Part shown: piece by piece, positions 10,407 to 22,117 of the stretch | Numbering within the stretch: position 1 is the stretch's first letter | How the letters are laid out: each line of letters starts with the position of its first letter | NCBI GenBank assembly: GCA_002077065.1 | Contig: NAJO01000004.1 | Coordinates: forward strand, 62,001-126,000 | Length of the DNA: 64,000 nucleotides | Direction: 5' to 3' | Origin: Cryoendolithus antarcticus | Lineage: Eukaryota; Ascomycota; Dothideomycetes; Cladosporiales; Cladosporiaceae | The notes under the pieces: generated by a model | Seen by the model: the letters and a program-made list of their open reading frames with translations, nothing else | Told to the model about the DNA's origin: nothing | Databases searched by the model: none | Made by a program: the position numbers and the translations under genes

Positions 10407-13400
10407 ATGGTCGCCCTCACCTCCGCCGCTGGGCTGGTGGGCTTCCTGTCCGAGCCGGATGAGGCGTTGCAGGCCTTCGCCCTCGAGCGACTTAACGACG
10501 ACATTGACAGTGTTTGGACGGAAGTCTCGGGGTCTATTGGACAGATGTACGTATGAGATATCTCAAGCGCGAGTGCAGGAGCCAGGCGTGTAATGAAGCT
10601 CTGCTCGCGTGCCAGCTTGCACTGACTGGTGGGCCACCCATATCAAGCGTCAGTACTAACGAACCCATCACAGAGAAGCACTCTACGAGGATGAGGGATT
10701 CAGCCACCGCAATCTAGCCGCGCTCGTGCTGTCCAAGGTCTACTATCAGCTCCAGGAGTACAATGAGTCGATGGTCTTCGCACTTGGTGCAGGCGACCTC
10801 TTCGACCTTGAGAAGGCCGGCGAGTACGAGGAGACCATCATCGCAAAATGCATAGACACCTACATCGCCCTCTGCGCTATGCACAACCCGCCCACGCCAG
10901 CCTCCAAGACACGCAGCAACACCTCCGACTTTGCCGATGCGAGTGCTGCTGCCGTTGTGAACCCAACAACACCCTTTTCGCAGTCTACGCTACCCAGCAA
11001 GTCCTTGCTCTCGCGCGATGATGCAAACCCGTGGGATTCGGCAGCACCTGGGGGTGGCAATGCTGGTGTCGCGGGCGCACACCCACACCCTTTGACCCTT
11101 TCCAACCCCGTCAAGAAGAACCTGCAAGGCGTTGTCAAGCGAATCTTCGCGTCGTGCTATGAAGAGTCAGAATACAAGCAAGTTGTCGGCATTGCAATCG
11201 AGGCACGCAACATCGAGGTCCTGCGAGAGGCAATCCTGAAGGCAAGCGCGGAAGAGAAGGGCAAGGGTAAGAAGGGCTCGAGCGGGCAGACTGATGAGCT
11301 TCTTGAGTATGTGCTCGATATCTGCATGAACGTGGTGCAAGAGCGTGGATTGAGAAATGAGATTTTGCGGCTCATTCTGGAGCTGCTGAACGACATTCCG
11401 AGTCCTGACTACTTCGCGATTGCACGTTGCGTGGTGTACTTGGACCAGCACGGTGCAGCATCGCAGATGATCAAGCAGCTCATTCAGAAAGGTGACGGGA
11501 GATCATTGGCCATCGCTTACCAGCTGTCATTCGACCTGTACGAGAATGGCACACAAGAGTTCCTTCAGAAGATCATGGAGGATCTGCCGGATACCGAGGA
11601 GGAGAAGCCTGCCGAAGAGAAGTTGAATGGCAACGCCATTGCACCTACGGGATCAGAGCCGAATGAGGACGACAATGCAGCAGAGTCAAGTCAGTTGCTC
11701 ACAGAACTCAACGATAGCGCAGGACCGCCACAAACAACCACACTCGTCGCATCGAGAACGAAGCCGAAGCCCGAGACTGAGGAAGAGCAGACAGCGTTCA
11801 CATCGGTCAGGGAGATACTGCGCGGCACGAAAAGCATCGAGCTGAACCTCGAGTTTCTCTTCCGCAGCAGTCGCACGGATAAGGCGATCTTGAACAAAGT
11901 GCGAGATTCGCTTGAGGCACGGAACAGCATCTTCCATACCTCAGTCACGTTTGCAAATGCGTTTATGCACGCCGGTACAACGATCGACAGCTTCTTCCGC
12001 GACAACTTGGAGTGGCTTGGCAAGGCTGTGAACTGGTCGAAGTTTAGTGCTACTGCTGCACTGGGTGTAATACATCGCGGCAACTTGGGTCAAGGGCAGA
12101 AGCTGCTTGATCCGTACTTGCCGAAACCGCAGACGAACGCCAGCGCGGGTAGCACATACAGCCAGGGAGGCTCGCTGTATGCTCTCGGCTTGATCTATGC
12201 AAATCACGGAACAAACGTGCTGGACTACCTCCGAAAGCAGTTCAAGAACACACAGGAGGAGGTGGTGCAGCATGGTGGTGCCCTCGGTCTCGGTGTGGCT
12301 GGCATGGCGACCGGCTCTGATGAGATCTACGAGGAGCTCAAGGCTGTGTTGTACACCGACTCAGCAATCAATGGCGAGGCTGTTGGTCTGGCCATGGGTC
12401 TTGTCATGCTCGGCACTGGCAACGTCAAGGCGCTTGACGACATGATCCAGTACGCACACGAGACTCAACACGAGAAGATCGTACGAGGTTTGGCGATGGG
12501 TATGGCGCTCATCATGTACAACCGACAAGAGGCTGCCGATGAGCTCATCAATGGCCTGCTTGACGATGCTGACTCTGCGTTGAGGTACGGTGGCATCATG
12601 ACACTTGCTCTAGCTTACTGCGGAACTGGCAGCAACAAGGCAGTGCGCAAGCTGCTTCACGTCGCAGTCAGCGATGTCAGTGATGATGTGCGACGAGCGG
12701 CAGTCATGAGCTTGGGCTTTGTGCTATTCCGCAAGCCAGGCTCGGTCCCACGCATGGTTGAGTTGCTATCAGAGAGCTACAGCCCGCACGTCCGCTACGG
12801 CGCCACGATGGCGCTCGGCATTGCATGCGCTGGAACAGGTCTCGACGAGGCACTCGATCTCCTCGAGCCGATGATGAAAGACTCCGTCGACTTCGTACGA
12901 CAAGGAGCTTACATCGCCGTGGCCATGATATTGGTGCAGACCAACGAAGTCCAGAACCCCAAGGTCACCGAGATTCGCAAGACATTGCAGAAGATGGTTG
13001 GCGACAGACATGAAGACGCCATGGCGAAGTTCGGATGCGCTCTGGCCCTCGGCATCATCGACGCAGGTGGACGCAACTGCACCATCGGTTTGCAGACTCA
13101 GACTGGCAATCTCAACATGGCCGCTATCGTCGGCATGGCAGTCTTCACGCAATACTGGTACTGGTTCCCGCTCACGCATTTCCTCGCTTTATCCTTCACA
13201 CCTACTGCCATCATCGGCGTGGATCAAGACCTCGAGATCCCAAGCTTCAAGTTCCACTCGAATACCAAGCCGAGCATGTTCGACTACCCACCAGAGCAAG
13301 TTGTGAAAGTTGAGGAGGCGCCGGAGAAAGTCAAGACTGCTGTGCTATCTACCACCGCCCACGCGCTACGGAGAAAGCAGGCTAAGGATCGCCAGCACAG

Positions 13401-14023
13401 GCGGGAGAGCATGGACATCGACCAGACGCCCACCACACCCAAGCCTGAGGTTGATGGCGAGGCGGGTGACAAGATGGACGAGGACACGACTATCGACACT
13501 GCGAAGCTGGCCGAGGAGAAAGATGGTGAGAAAGATGCCTCTGCTTCGCCTGCCGCCAAAGAGCGGAAGGAGAAGGAGAAGATTGGGTTTGAGCTAGAGA
13601 ACATGAGTCGAGTGCTGCCAGCGCAGGTGAAGTGGATCTCCTTCCCAGGAGAGGGGAGGTATCAGCCGGTCAAGAAGGTAGGCCACGCCACTCATGTCGT
13701 GTCGTCATGCGAGTTTGTTACTGACATTGCTCTCACAGCCTACTGGTGGTGTCATCCTCCTCCACGACTCTCAATCGGACTCACCCAAATCCCTCCTCGA
13801 GCTTAAAGCGCGCAAGAAGACCACCGTTGTCGCACCTACGCCTGGCCCTGCTGCCGCGGCTGCGGATATAGATATGCCTGACCTCGGGTTCGCGAGCGGC
13901 GGTGGCGCGGCTGCGGCTGCTGGTGTGCTTAATGCCGTTGATGAGGATGAGGATGGCGAGGAAGCGCCTGTGCCTGATGCTTTTGAGGTTGACGATGATG
14001 AGGCGGAGCAGGAGGAGCAGTAG
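10407..14023 (+). CDS. RPN2: 26S proteasome regulatory particle subunit Rpn2
   Basis: Three exons (10407-10546, 10674-13677, 13739-14023) give 1142 residues, slightly above the usual Rpn2 length. The first intron (127 nt) has a perfect TACTAAC branch site; the junction restores the conserved EALYEDEGF. Residues about 400-760 contain the proteasome/cyclosome repeats (for example GGALGLGVAGMATGS, YGGIMTLALAYCGTGS, YGATMALGIACAGTG), the toroid that scaffolds the base with Rpn1. The tail has an acidic insert and the conserved NMSRVLPAQVKWISFPGEG plus PTGGVILLHD, joined across the second intron. The last residues (PDAFEVDDDEAEQ) resemble the acidic Rpn13-docking tail of Rpn2 orthologues. Start chosen at the ATG opening a conserved N-terminal segment that splices in frame. 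Confidence 0.95.
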
Positions 14024-14428
14024 ATGGGTACGATAGGTGATGAGGGAGGGCAGTGTGTTAGCATAGCAATAGCATAGATGGCTTCGTCTGGACGATGGTC
14101 CAGAGGGGTTGTGTAACAGTATGGAGAGCTGTAATCTGCATCTACATGATCTTACTCAATCGTTGTGCTGCAGGTTCGTTCTGCAGGTTCGCTCGATCGT
14201 CCCTAGAAGGTACGAGAGTTCCTTCCATCCACACATACTTCATGTCGCCACCACATCTTCAACGTCCAAGGTGATGTCCATTTCTCAACCGTTGAAACAG
14301 CCGTGGCCGTAGTGAAGCACTTCGCGCATCGTCATTCAACAGCTCCCTTGAAGGTCGGCTCCCTGGGCTACGATAGAATTAGAATATCCAGACCCGGTCT
14401 CGCCTCTACACAGGCCCGCCCGACAACC
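14024..14428. other. Intergenic region, RPN2 to the next plus-strand gene
   Basis: About 400 bp holding the RPN2 3' end and the promoter of the following gene. An in-frame extension of the next gene lies here but begins only with non-ATG codons, so it was not used. Nothing else seen. Confidence 0.4.
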
Positions 14429-15999
14429 ATGTCTTCGAAGAGTCAGGCGATAAAGCAACACGGCTCCGTTCCCTGGACTCTCCACACACGCATTGGCGCC
14501 GGCTACGACCCGTCGACCCACGAGATACTCGCCTCGCCGTTCTTCGGTCTCCGCGATAATGAAGACTCTGATGGCGAAGACGAGCGTAACGACGATGGCG
14601 ATTCCAAGCAAGGTGTAAGCTTCGCTCTTCACGATGAGGCTTTCACAGATGCCGCAAAGCTTGCGGATTACTTGGAGTCCTGGACCAGTGGCCCAGGACC
14701 GCCATTGTCTGTTGAGCAGATGAGAGAATTTGGCGGGTATGTGAAGTCTCTCCAATGTGGGCAAGATAGGGCTGTGCATGTGTTGCGTGGTACGGTGTCG
14801 GAAAGTGCGAGACACTTTCATGAGGAGCTATTGCTTACGCCACAAGCGAAGACGTCGCTCGCAGGAGACGCAACGAAGTTCACTACGAGCTATGGAGAAT
14901 ACTGTATCACCGGCTACGTGCGGGAGGCGAGCTTCGTGGCGATTACTAGCTACGCTAACGACGACAGCAATGGACTGGTGAGATCGACTACTGGCTTGAG
15001 CTTGAAAAGTGGTAAGTTCAGAGCAGATCGTAGTGCAGCGTCCGATGGCGCTTCTCCAACTGGAGACCAGGTCTCACGAAAAGCACTGGTGAGCGGTATG
15101 GAAGAAGATGATAGTCTGGCGATTAGCCGAGAGAGCGATCTCACGAAGGCATGGGAGAAGTTCAGAGGACAGCATGAGTTGCTGCCACGGGTAGCGCTGC
15201 TAGAGCACTACTCCGGCATACTCCCAGAGCAGATCGTAAGGCCCACGAGAGCGGTGACTCTGGGCTTCGATGCAAGCTCTGCACTCTGGCAGTGCGATGT
15301 GTTGCAGATGCTCAGTCGCTCGTTGTCAACGGACTCGAGCACGACGACCGAGAGACTTGAGGTCGTCTATGACCAGCTGGACATGCATACGAGGACGCGA
15401 GCGTCCGCTGAGGATCTCGAGGCCGAGAAGCTCATCGAGGAACTGAACAAAATATCGGCATCACTACGTGACATTGCACGAAATACGAAGCAGAAAATGA
15501 CGCTTCGAAGTGAGTTGGATGTTCTGAGCGTAAAGCAAGAGCCCTTATACCCCGAGTGAGTCTTTCCCCGTGCCTCCATCGTCATTGGGAAGTGCTGAAC
15601 TGATTCTACAACAGAGGCCAATGGTCACACAAGCCCTTCAATACCTCTGCGGAGACAATTTGGGCCATGGGCATAACGCCAGAGACTTTCGCCTCGCTTG
15701 GCATCTCACCCGACATACCGCTCGCCCATGCCAAGACCTGTGTCCTGGATGACAGCGACCGTATGACTACGCAGAAACCCGAGCCGCTTCGCATCGAAGT
15801 TCCGGGGTGCAGGATCATAGGCGCGGTGCTGAAGAATCGGTACGCTGATCCTCGACATGGTGGCAAATGGGCCCGTGTCGGAGGCTGGCTGGGCAGAGAC
15901 ACCTTCAGTGTCAAGTTCGAGACGCAGCATTTTCGCGGCTGCGACTGGGAGCTCACGGTCTGGTCGGTGAGCGAGGAGATGTTCTTCAAGGAGCTCTAG
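14429..15999 (+). CDS. Conserved fungal protein of unknown function
   Basis: Two exons (14429-15555, 15615-15999; 59-nt intron, donor GTGAGT) encode about 503 residues. The start is the first ATG in frame; upstream the frame opens only with GTG. The N-terminus (HTRIGAGYDPSTHEILASPF) is followed by an acidic loop, then KFTTSYGEYCITGYVREAS, which recalls fungal proteins with a Y/F-G-x-Y/F-F-V-x-G-F segment sometimes placed near the MACPF-like superfamily. A helical segment about 360-395 is probably coiled coil. The C-terminal 60 residues (RIIGAVLKNRYADP to ELTVWSV) look like a small beta domain. No signal peptide or membrane segment is visible. The MACPF comparison is weak and no activity should be assumed. 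It converges on the Rdx gene with 12 bp between stops. Confidence 0.75.
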
Positions 16000-16011
16000 G
16001 GAGCAGTGATC

Positions 16012-16569
16012 TCAGCGGCAGTCTTCGCATTTTTCGGAAGCGACTGGCCCAGTGCTATGCGTAGGAAATGCAGCAGGTGCGGGATCGACGCCGTTCTCTA
16101 GTGGAGTCTGCTGCTCTATGTCTGGCTTCGCAGCTTTGACTTGGCCCTTTGCAGGCTTATCAGAGTGGCCAAGATCCTTGCCAGGCTCGATGTGGTTGCG
16201 AATCAGCTGCTTCAGCACTTTCGTCTCAGGGAAGCCGCCTTCAGCCTTGCGGTCCCAGATCAGTACTTCCTGCACTTCGGCTGCAGCTTCGCCATCGACG
16301 TTGACCGGCTTATGAGTCAAGTGCACAGTGAAGAGGCCACCAGTAGCCGGGATGAGGGCGATCTCGCCAATGCTGGTCCCGAATGTGGACAGAAGTTCTT
16401 GGCCGAAGTATGCGGCTCTGTGACAGAGCGAGTGTCAGGATCTGTTCATCGTGGGCGATGGAGGTCATAGTACAGCAGCGTACCTGAGCATCCATCGGCA
16501 TTGCGTGCAGAATGTGATCGCCACTCGTGGAAGATGAACTGGCGCTGTGGCCGTCGCCGGAGTCGCCAT
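16012..16569 (-). CDS. Rdx/selenoprotein W-like thioredoxin-fold protein
   Basis: Two exons on the minus strand (16569-16484 and 16417-16012; 66-nt intron) give 163 residues. The exon junction restores FCTQCRWMLRAAYFGQELL, the signature of the Rdx (selenoprotein W/T/H) family. The redox motif is CTQC, so cysteine stands where animal SelW has selenocysteine. The core continues with GEIALIPATGGLFTVHL and FPETKVLKQLIRNHIEPG, both characteristic. The last 45 residues are a low-complexity tail ending in CEDCR, a second CxxC. The family has a thioredoxin-like fold and a presumed redox role with no settled substrate. It is divergent from the cytochrome b5-ACAD gene and converges on the unknown gene to its left. 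Confidence 0.9.
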
Positions 16570-17074
16570 GAACACGAGAATTGGTGTCCCGGTCTCTTCA
16601 GGGCAAGTGAACCAGACTCTCTACTTCCCTTTTCCTTTCTCGTTGCAAGACCTACCTATTCGATAGCAGCGTGAAGTCATTCCTTCACGAGACCACCCCA
16701 CGCCCTGCCGCTCGCTCTCCCGTCCCGCCCTTCCTCTCCGCAACCCCAGATTGACATGTGAAAAGCATTGACCAGCACGTGAACGCGGCCAGCCTCGGAA
16801 CCTCGGTGACGATCAGCTTGCCCAATGAGGACGAAGAATTGCGGCTGACAACTGATCAAGTGACGTTCAGACTAGAAGCACATGCCGGCGATGGAGCCAA
16901 TTCACATGCCAGATCGCGTGTGCCGGAGGCATCCCTGGATGGCAACGTGATCCGAGTGTAAGCACGATGAGTATACAATCCGGCTACGTGGTTTTGCTTG
17001 ATCTCCTACTCTTTCACCATTGAGCAGCATCCCAGCATACGGCGTTCCTGCATAATTATACCCTTTTCTTCATC
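16570..17074. promoter_or_regulatory. Divergent intergenic region, Rdx and cytochrome b5-ACAD genes
   Basis: About 500 bp between two starts pointing away from each other. A CCAAT box lies at 16897-16901 and a TGACGT-type half-site at 16861-16866. These are seen in the sequence; their use is not shown. Confidence 0.45.
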
Positions 17075-18910
17075 ATGTCTAAGACGTTCAGCGCAAGCGA
17101 GGTGGCGGCTCACAAGAAGCCAGATGACCTCTGGATCATCGTGGACGAGGATGTGTACGACTTGACCAAGTTCCAGGACGAGCACCCAGGTGGAAAGAAG
17201 AGTCTGTCCACTGCTTAGCTTCTACTATTACTACGGTTATTGACAGTACTCACAGTCCTCACGCGCGTCGGCGGTAAAGATGCCAGCAAGCAATTCTGGA
17301 AATACCACAATGAGTCTATCCTCAAGAAGTACAAGCAACGGCTCCAAGTCGGTTCGCTCGACTCGAAAGTGCAAGCCGCCCCGCCTACACCTCCCGCCAC
17401 CCCTCCGCCAGCTGCAGCGAAGCAAGAGAAGGTTGTGCCCATCGCTGAGCCAGGCGTTGTTGTGCCTTCACCGGGCCCTGCGGCACACGAGGAGCGCGAG
17501 GCATTGGATGCATTCGGTGATATGGTGCCGTATGCCGATCCTTCATGGTATCAGAGCTGGCACTCGCCATACTTCAACCAGACACATGCGGACTTGCGGG
17601 ACGAGGTCAGGGCGTGGATTGAGGAGGAGATCATGCCGAATGTCACGGAGTGGTGAGTAGAAGGCAGAGGTGCTATAAGGCGAATTCACGACTGACGAAA
17701 ATTGTGCAGGGATGAAGCGAAGAAGGTGCCAGACGAGATTTACAAGGCTCTGGGTCAGAAGGGATACCTCGCGGGCCTCCTCGGAATCCATCCCTACCCC
17801 ACACACCTCACAAAGACACCCATCAAGAGCGTCGCCCCAGAGAAATGGGATCTCTTCCACGAGCTCCTTATTACCGACGAGCTCTCGCGCACAGGATCCG
17901 GAGGCTTCGTCTGGAATGTCCTCGGCGGCTTCGGCATTGGGTGCCCACCCGTTGTAAAGCACGGCAAGAAAGCCCTCGTCGACCGCATCATTCCCAAGAT
18001 CCTCGCAGGCGATGAGCGCATCTGCCTCGCCATCACCGAGCCAGACGCTGGCTCCGACGTCGCGAATTTGACTTGCGAAGCCAAGCTGACAGAGGACGGC
18101 AAGCACTACATCGTCAACGGCGAGAAGAAGTGGATCACCAACGGCATCTGGTCCGAGTACTTCACCACTGCAGTGCGCACAGGTGGCGAAGGCATGAACG
18201 GCATCTCCGTCCTGCTCATCGAGCGCTCATTCGGCGGCGTGTCCACGCGACGAATGGACTGCCAAGGTGTCTGGTCCTCAGGAACAACCTACATAACTTT
18301 CGAAGACGTAAAAGTCCCTGTCGAAAACTTGATCGGCAAAGAGAACCAAGGGTTCAAAGTCATCATGACGAACTTCAACCACGAGCGCATCGGCATCATC
18401 ATTCAAGCTATTCGCTTCAGTCGAGTCTGCTACGAGGAGTCGGTCAAGTACGCCAACAAGCGCAAGACTTTCGGCACGAAGCTCATTAACCACGCTGTGA
18501 TCCGCATGAAGCTCGCGCAGATGGCGCGCCAAATCGAGGCTTCCTACAACTGGCTCGAGAACTTGGTGTTCCAGTGCCAGAGCATGGGCGATACGGAGGC
18601 TATGCTTAAGCTCGGCGGCGCGATTGCGGGGTGTAAGGCGCAAAGCACGTTGACGTTTGAGTTCTGCGCGAGGGAGGCGGCGCAAATTTTCGGTGGATTG
18701 AGCTATTCGAGGGGAGGCCAGGGCGCGAAGGTCGAGAGACTGTATCGGGATGTGAGGGCTTATGCTATTCCGGGAGGGTCGGAGGTGAGTGATTGCTGCT
18801 GATGATGCGTCGTGTGAGTTATATGCTGACTATGATGATAGGAAATCATGCTGGACTTGTCGATGAAGCAGGCATTGAAGGTGCATAAGGCGCTCGGTAT
18901 GAAATTGTAG
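17075..18910 (+). CDS. Cytochrome b5-acyl-CoA dehydrogenase fusion
   Basis: Four exons (17075-17201, 17256-17652, 17710-18784, 18842-18910) give 555 residues. Residues 1-75 are a cytochrome b5 domain with the heme motif HPGG and a second His in FWKYHNESI. A Pro/Ala-rich linker follows. The rest is an acyl-CoA dehydrogenase: helical N-domain, CLAITEPDAGSD and KKWITNG at the FAD/substrate site, and the C-terminal helical domain with IFGGLSYSRGG and VERLYRDVRAYAIPGGSEE. The first intron has a weak donor (GTCTGT) but its removal restores HPGGKKILTRVGG exactly. The family oxidises acyl-CoA with FAD; the fused b5 presumably relays electrons. This fusion is common in ascomycetes. There is no clear mitochondrial presequence, and the C-terminus does not end in a classical peroxisomal SKL. 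Confidence 0.92.
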
Positions 18911-19074
18911 ATCGCGATTTATCGAGCGGCCAGAGGCGATTGGGCAGCGGCATGGAAGAACTAGTCGGAGTACGTTGAGATCTGCGGATCGTGGGCGTAT
19001 AATGTAGAGCTCCATACAAGTATCTGTACATATCTTACAATCGTTATTGAGCGCCGAACTCGGGTATCTCTTGC

Positions 19075-22000
19075 TCACAGCGCGAACAGCAGGCCAACAA
19101 AGCCTGCCACAACCAGCAAGCCCAATGGCCATGTCTCTGCCCTCCGACCTGCACCAGCGGTCGCTGCAGCCAGCTTTGCAGTCGATGTCGCTGTCAACGT
19201 AGGACTAAATTGGCCGCTCTGTGTAGTAGACTCAGCAGCAACGCCGCCCAGCAAGCCGCTTATCACGTAACCGCCGATACCGCTTCCAGCGGAGCTTTGC
19301 AGCAAGATCGTGCTACTCCCTTCGACCACCTCCAGTCGCCCTGCGCTGTCCGTCACCAGAGCTAGATGTGTCGTCTGCGAGCCAGAGCCGAGCGTTATCG
19401 ATCCACCGCCTAGAGTCACAGTCTGTCCATCGATCCCAAACACAGTCTGTGAGCCAGGAAGACGGGTGAGGGTTAAGTCTCCAGCACTCATGACTTCGCT
19501 GTACCTCATCAATGGACGTGAAGACGGAAGTAGCGTGGTTTGCGAGCCGATCACAAGCTCTTCCCGCCCTGACGCATCAGTGATCATGGCCGCCATCGTG
19601 GCATCGGGCCCGGAGCCCAGAGTAGCAGAAGCGCCAGGCGTGAGTGTGTGCCCGTTGAAGACGATGGTACCGTCAGCGAGCTCCGTTACGGTATGCTGTG
19701 CAAAGGTAAGAGTTGTTATCGGCCTTGGCAAATCGAGCATCGTCGTCGAGCCGTCCACCACAAGTTCTGTGTGCCCAGCAGCGTCGGTTTGGAAGGCGGC
19801 TACGGTAGTGCGAGAGCCGCTTCCGATTGTGATAGTTCCGTCTGAGTGCAAAATCTGTCCAGCTATGAGAAGGTCGCCGTTGTCCAGCGGGGTCAATGTC
19901 TGGCCTGCAAATACCAGATCTGACGCTGGCGAAGTTGCGGTTGCCAAGCCATGCAGAGTTGTCGTTGAGCCCTGGACAATGACTTCGGTCTGCCCAGCAG
20001 CGTCTATCTGCACAGCGACAGTGGTCGCTGCGGCCCCGGCGCCCAAGACCAGACTTTCACCTGGCGAGATACTGTGGCCTTGCACGAAGACTTCGTCTCC
20101 ACTGATTGCGAACGTCTGACCGGCGAATGCGAGTACCGCTGGAGAAGCTGCTGTTGCCAGGAAGACAGTGCTGGGAAGCAAGATAGTCGAAGAAGCGATC
20201 ACGAGTGCAGATCTGCCATCGCTGTCCGTCTGCACCGCGGCCATCTGAGTTGCTGTTCCGCTTCCGATAGCAACAGGCGTGCCTCTGGTAAGCGTCGTGC
20301 CATCCACCACAACCTGACTGGCTCCAACAACGTTCACGACATGACCAGCGACAGTAGCCACCGGCGTGACGAGCGTTTGCTGCGCTGCAAGAGTTGTCGT
20401 ATGGCTATCGACCACCAATGCCGTCTCGCCAGCCGCATTGACTAACATAGCTGCAGCTGTGGGTTGATCTTGCGAGCCGATGTTGACGACGGCACCAGGA
20501 GTGAGCGTGTGCGACTGGACAACATAGACGCCGGATGTGGCGGTAACGGTCTGCTCGCCTAAGACGATTGCTGAAGGCGAAGGTGCATTTTGCGTAGGCT
20601 TCAAGAGGGCAATAGTCGACCCACCGTGGACAACCTCAGTGATGCCCGCAGTATTGGTCTGTACGCTAGCGACGATAGCATCACTCCCAGTGCTGACCGT
20701 AACGATTGCGCCCGGTGTGAGTGTAGTGCTACCTACAGCGAATGCGCTCGATGAGACCAACACGGCATGGCCGCCTATGGTAGCCACTACCACGGCTGTC
20801 GTTGGTTGCAAGACGTCTGGCTGGCCGATGAGTACATCATTCGCTGACGCTGACGATGCCGACGGAAGAATGTCTTCGACTTGCTTGACAGTAGTTGCAG
20901 TAGGTAAAGCAATTTGTGGAAAGCCGTTCGGTTTTTGTCCCGAAGCCGCCGGCTGTGGCGCAGTGAATATCGTAGTACTACTGCTCGTTACCGGAGCAGG
21001 CACGACCTCTGCTGCGGCGCTAGTCATCTCTGGCAGTACGACAGCTGTCGTCGACGCCGCGACGCTTTGCGGTCCCTTACTAGCAAGTTTGACATCGCTG
21101 ACGGAAGTCAGTTGCTGGGGCGGCGCCACGATCGGCACAGCCGCTCCAACCATCCCCATGACACAGACGTGGAAGGGATATGCTGCCGAGAGGGGAAAAG
21201 CATTGCGCCAGTCGTTCATTAGCGTTGATTGCGCGTTCGGAATGATCCACTGAGGCGAGTATTGCGCACCGCGACTGTCGTTCATAGCTGGCGTGACTGA
21301 TGGAGGCGGTGATCCAATCCACGTTGGATGACTGGGTAGGAAAGCCGTCACCGCGCTAGGCTCGATCGTGGTACAGGTGGTCTTGCCTTCGACTGTGGTG
21401 GGCATAGTTCCATGGTACGAGTAGTACCAATTGTAATTGCTATACATCGTCGGAAACGTGCTGATGGAATCAGTGAATATCCACCCCGCCAGAATCATTC
21501 AACTTACATTGTAGAATCATACCAGGTTTGTTGAGCGATGTCATATGCGTCAACTGCTTGTGTCGCAGTTCCTTGCTCATTCGTCCAGGTCCAGAGAGCC
21601 TCTCCCGGAGGCACTGTGACCCACGTGAGGTAGGATAGTATGGGTACGCGAACGTAGCAGCTGCACGGTTCGGCGATAGTCCCATTCGGCGATGTTGTAC
21701 TATTGTTCGGCTGAGGGCTGTCGGCGGGATCCTGTATCGTAGCCGATGTGCTTGTGTTACCGCTAATGGATGTCACGACTGCCGCTGACGCTCCGAGTTG
21801 GCTTCCATTGCCATCTGCAGGCGCTGCAGTGGCGATCGAGGAAGTTAGAAAAGTTGGTGATACTGGCTTCGTTGTTTTTGTGGTTGACAAGTCCGAGATG
21901 GGATCGCTCGATATGCTTGTGGTTGGAACTTGCGCACTGGAGCTGGTGACCACTATAGTAGAAGTGTTCGTGTATCGTATGGGTCCTGTGACAGTCAGAC

Positions 22001-22117
22001 ATCCGCTCATGTGCCTGCATCTCAATCTTGCGACCCACCCCAAGAAGCATCAACACCACGAAATGAATTCAGGAATAGGACCACAGAGCCGTAGCCGCAG
22101 AAGATGAGACGAGCCAT
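19075..22117 (-). CDS. Secreted repeat protein with GPI-type C-terminus
   Basis: Three exons (22117-22039, 21985-21508, 21460-19075; introns 53 and 47 nt) encode about 980 residues. Exon 1 supplies a signal peptide (MARLIFCGYGSVVLFLNSF). Next comes a Ser/Thr-rich region, a Cys pair (EPCSCYV) and a Trp/Tyr-rich segment. From about residue 390 seven diverged repeats of 65-80 residues run to the end. Each has AGQT-like openings, a G-H-T-L-T-P-G turn, GSGS, a TDAAG-x-T-E-L-V segment and GSTT-L. The protein ends in a hydrophobic helix (WPLGLLVVAGFVGLLFAL) after a small-residue stretch, as expected for GPI attachment. It is likely a glycosylated cell-wall or surface protein. I do not recognise a named family. 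The gene is convergent with the cytochrome b5-ACAD gene and divergent from the EF-hand-like gene. Confidence 0.8.
19290..20835 (-). repeat. Seven-unit protein-coding repeat array
   Basis: Within the surface-protein gene, seven units of about 200-240 nt encode the repeated beta-rich segment. Units are well diverged at both DNA and protein level, so the array is old or under diversifying pressure. The units are most alike at TLTPG and the TDAAG segment. Confidence 0.7.

Noticed and set aside
19310..21253. Long antisense frames (269 and 238 codons) opposite the surface repeat protein
   Set aside because: They mirror the repetitive coding strand and lack independent splice or start context.
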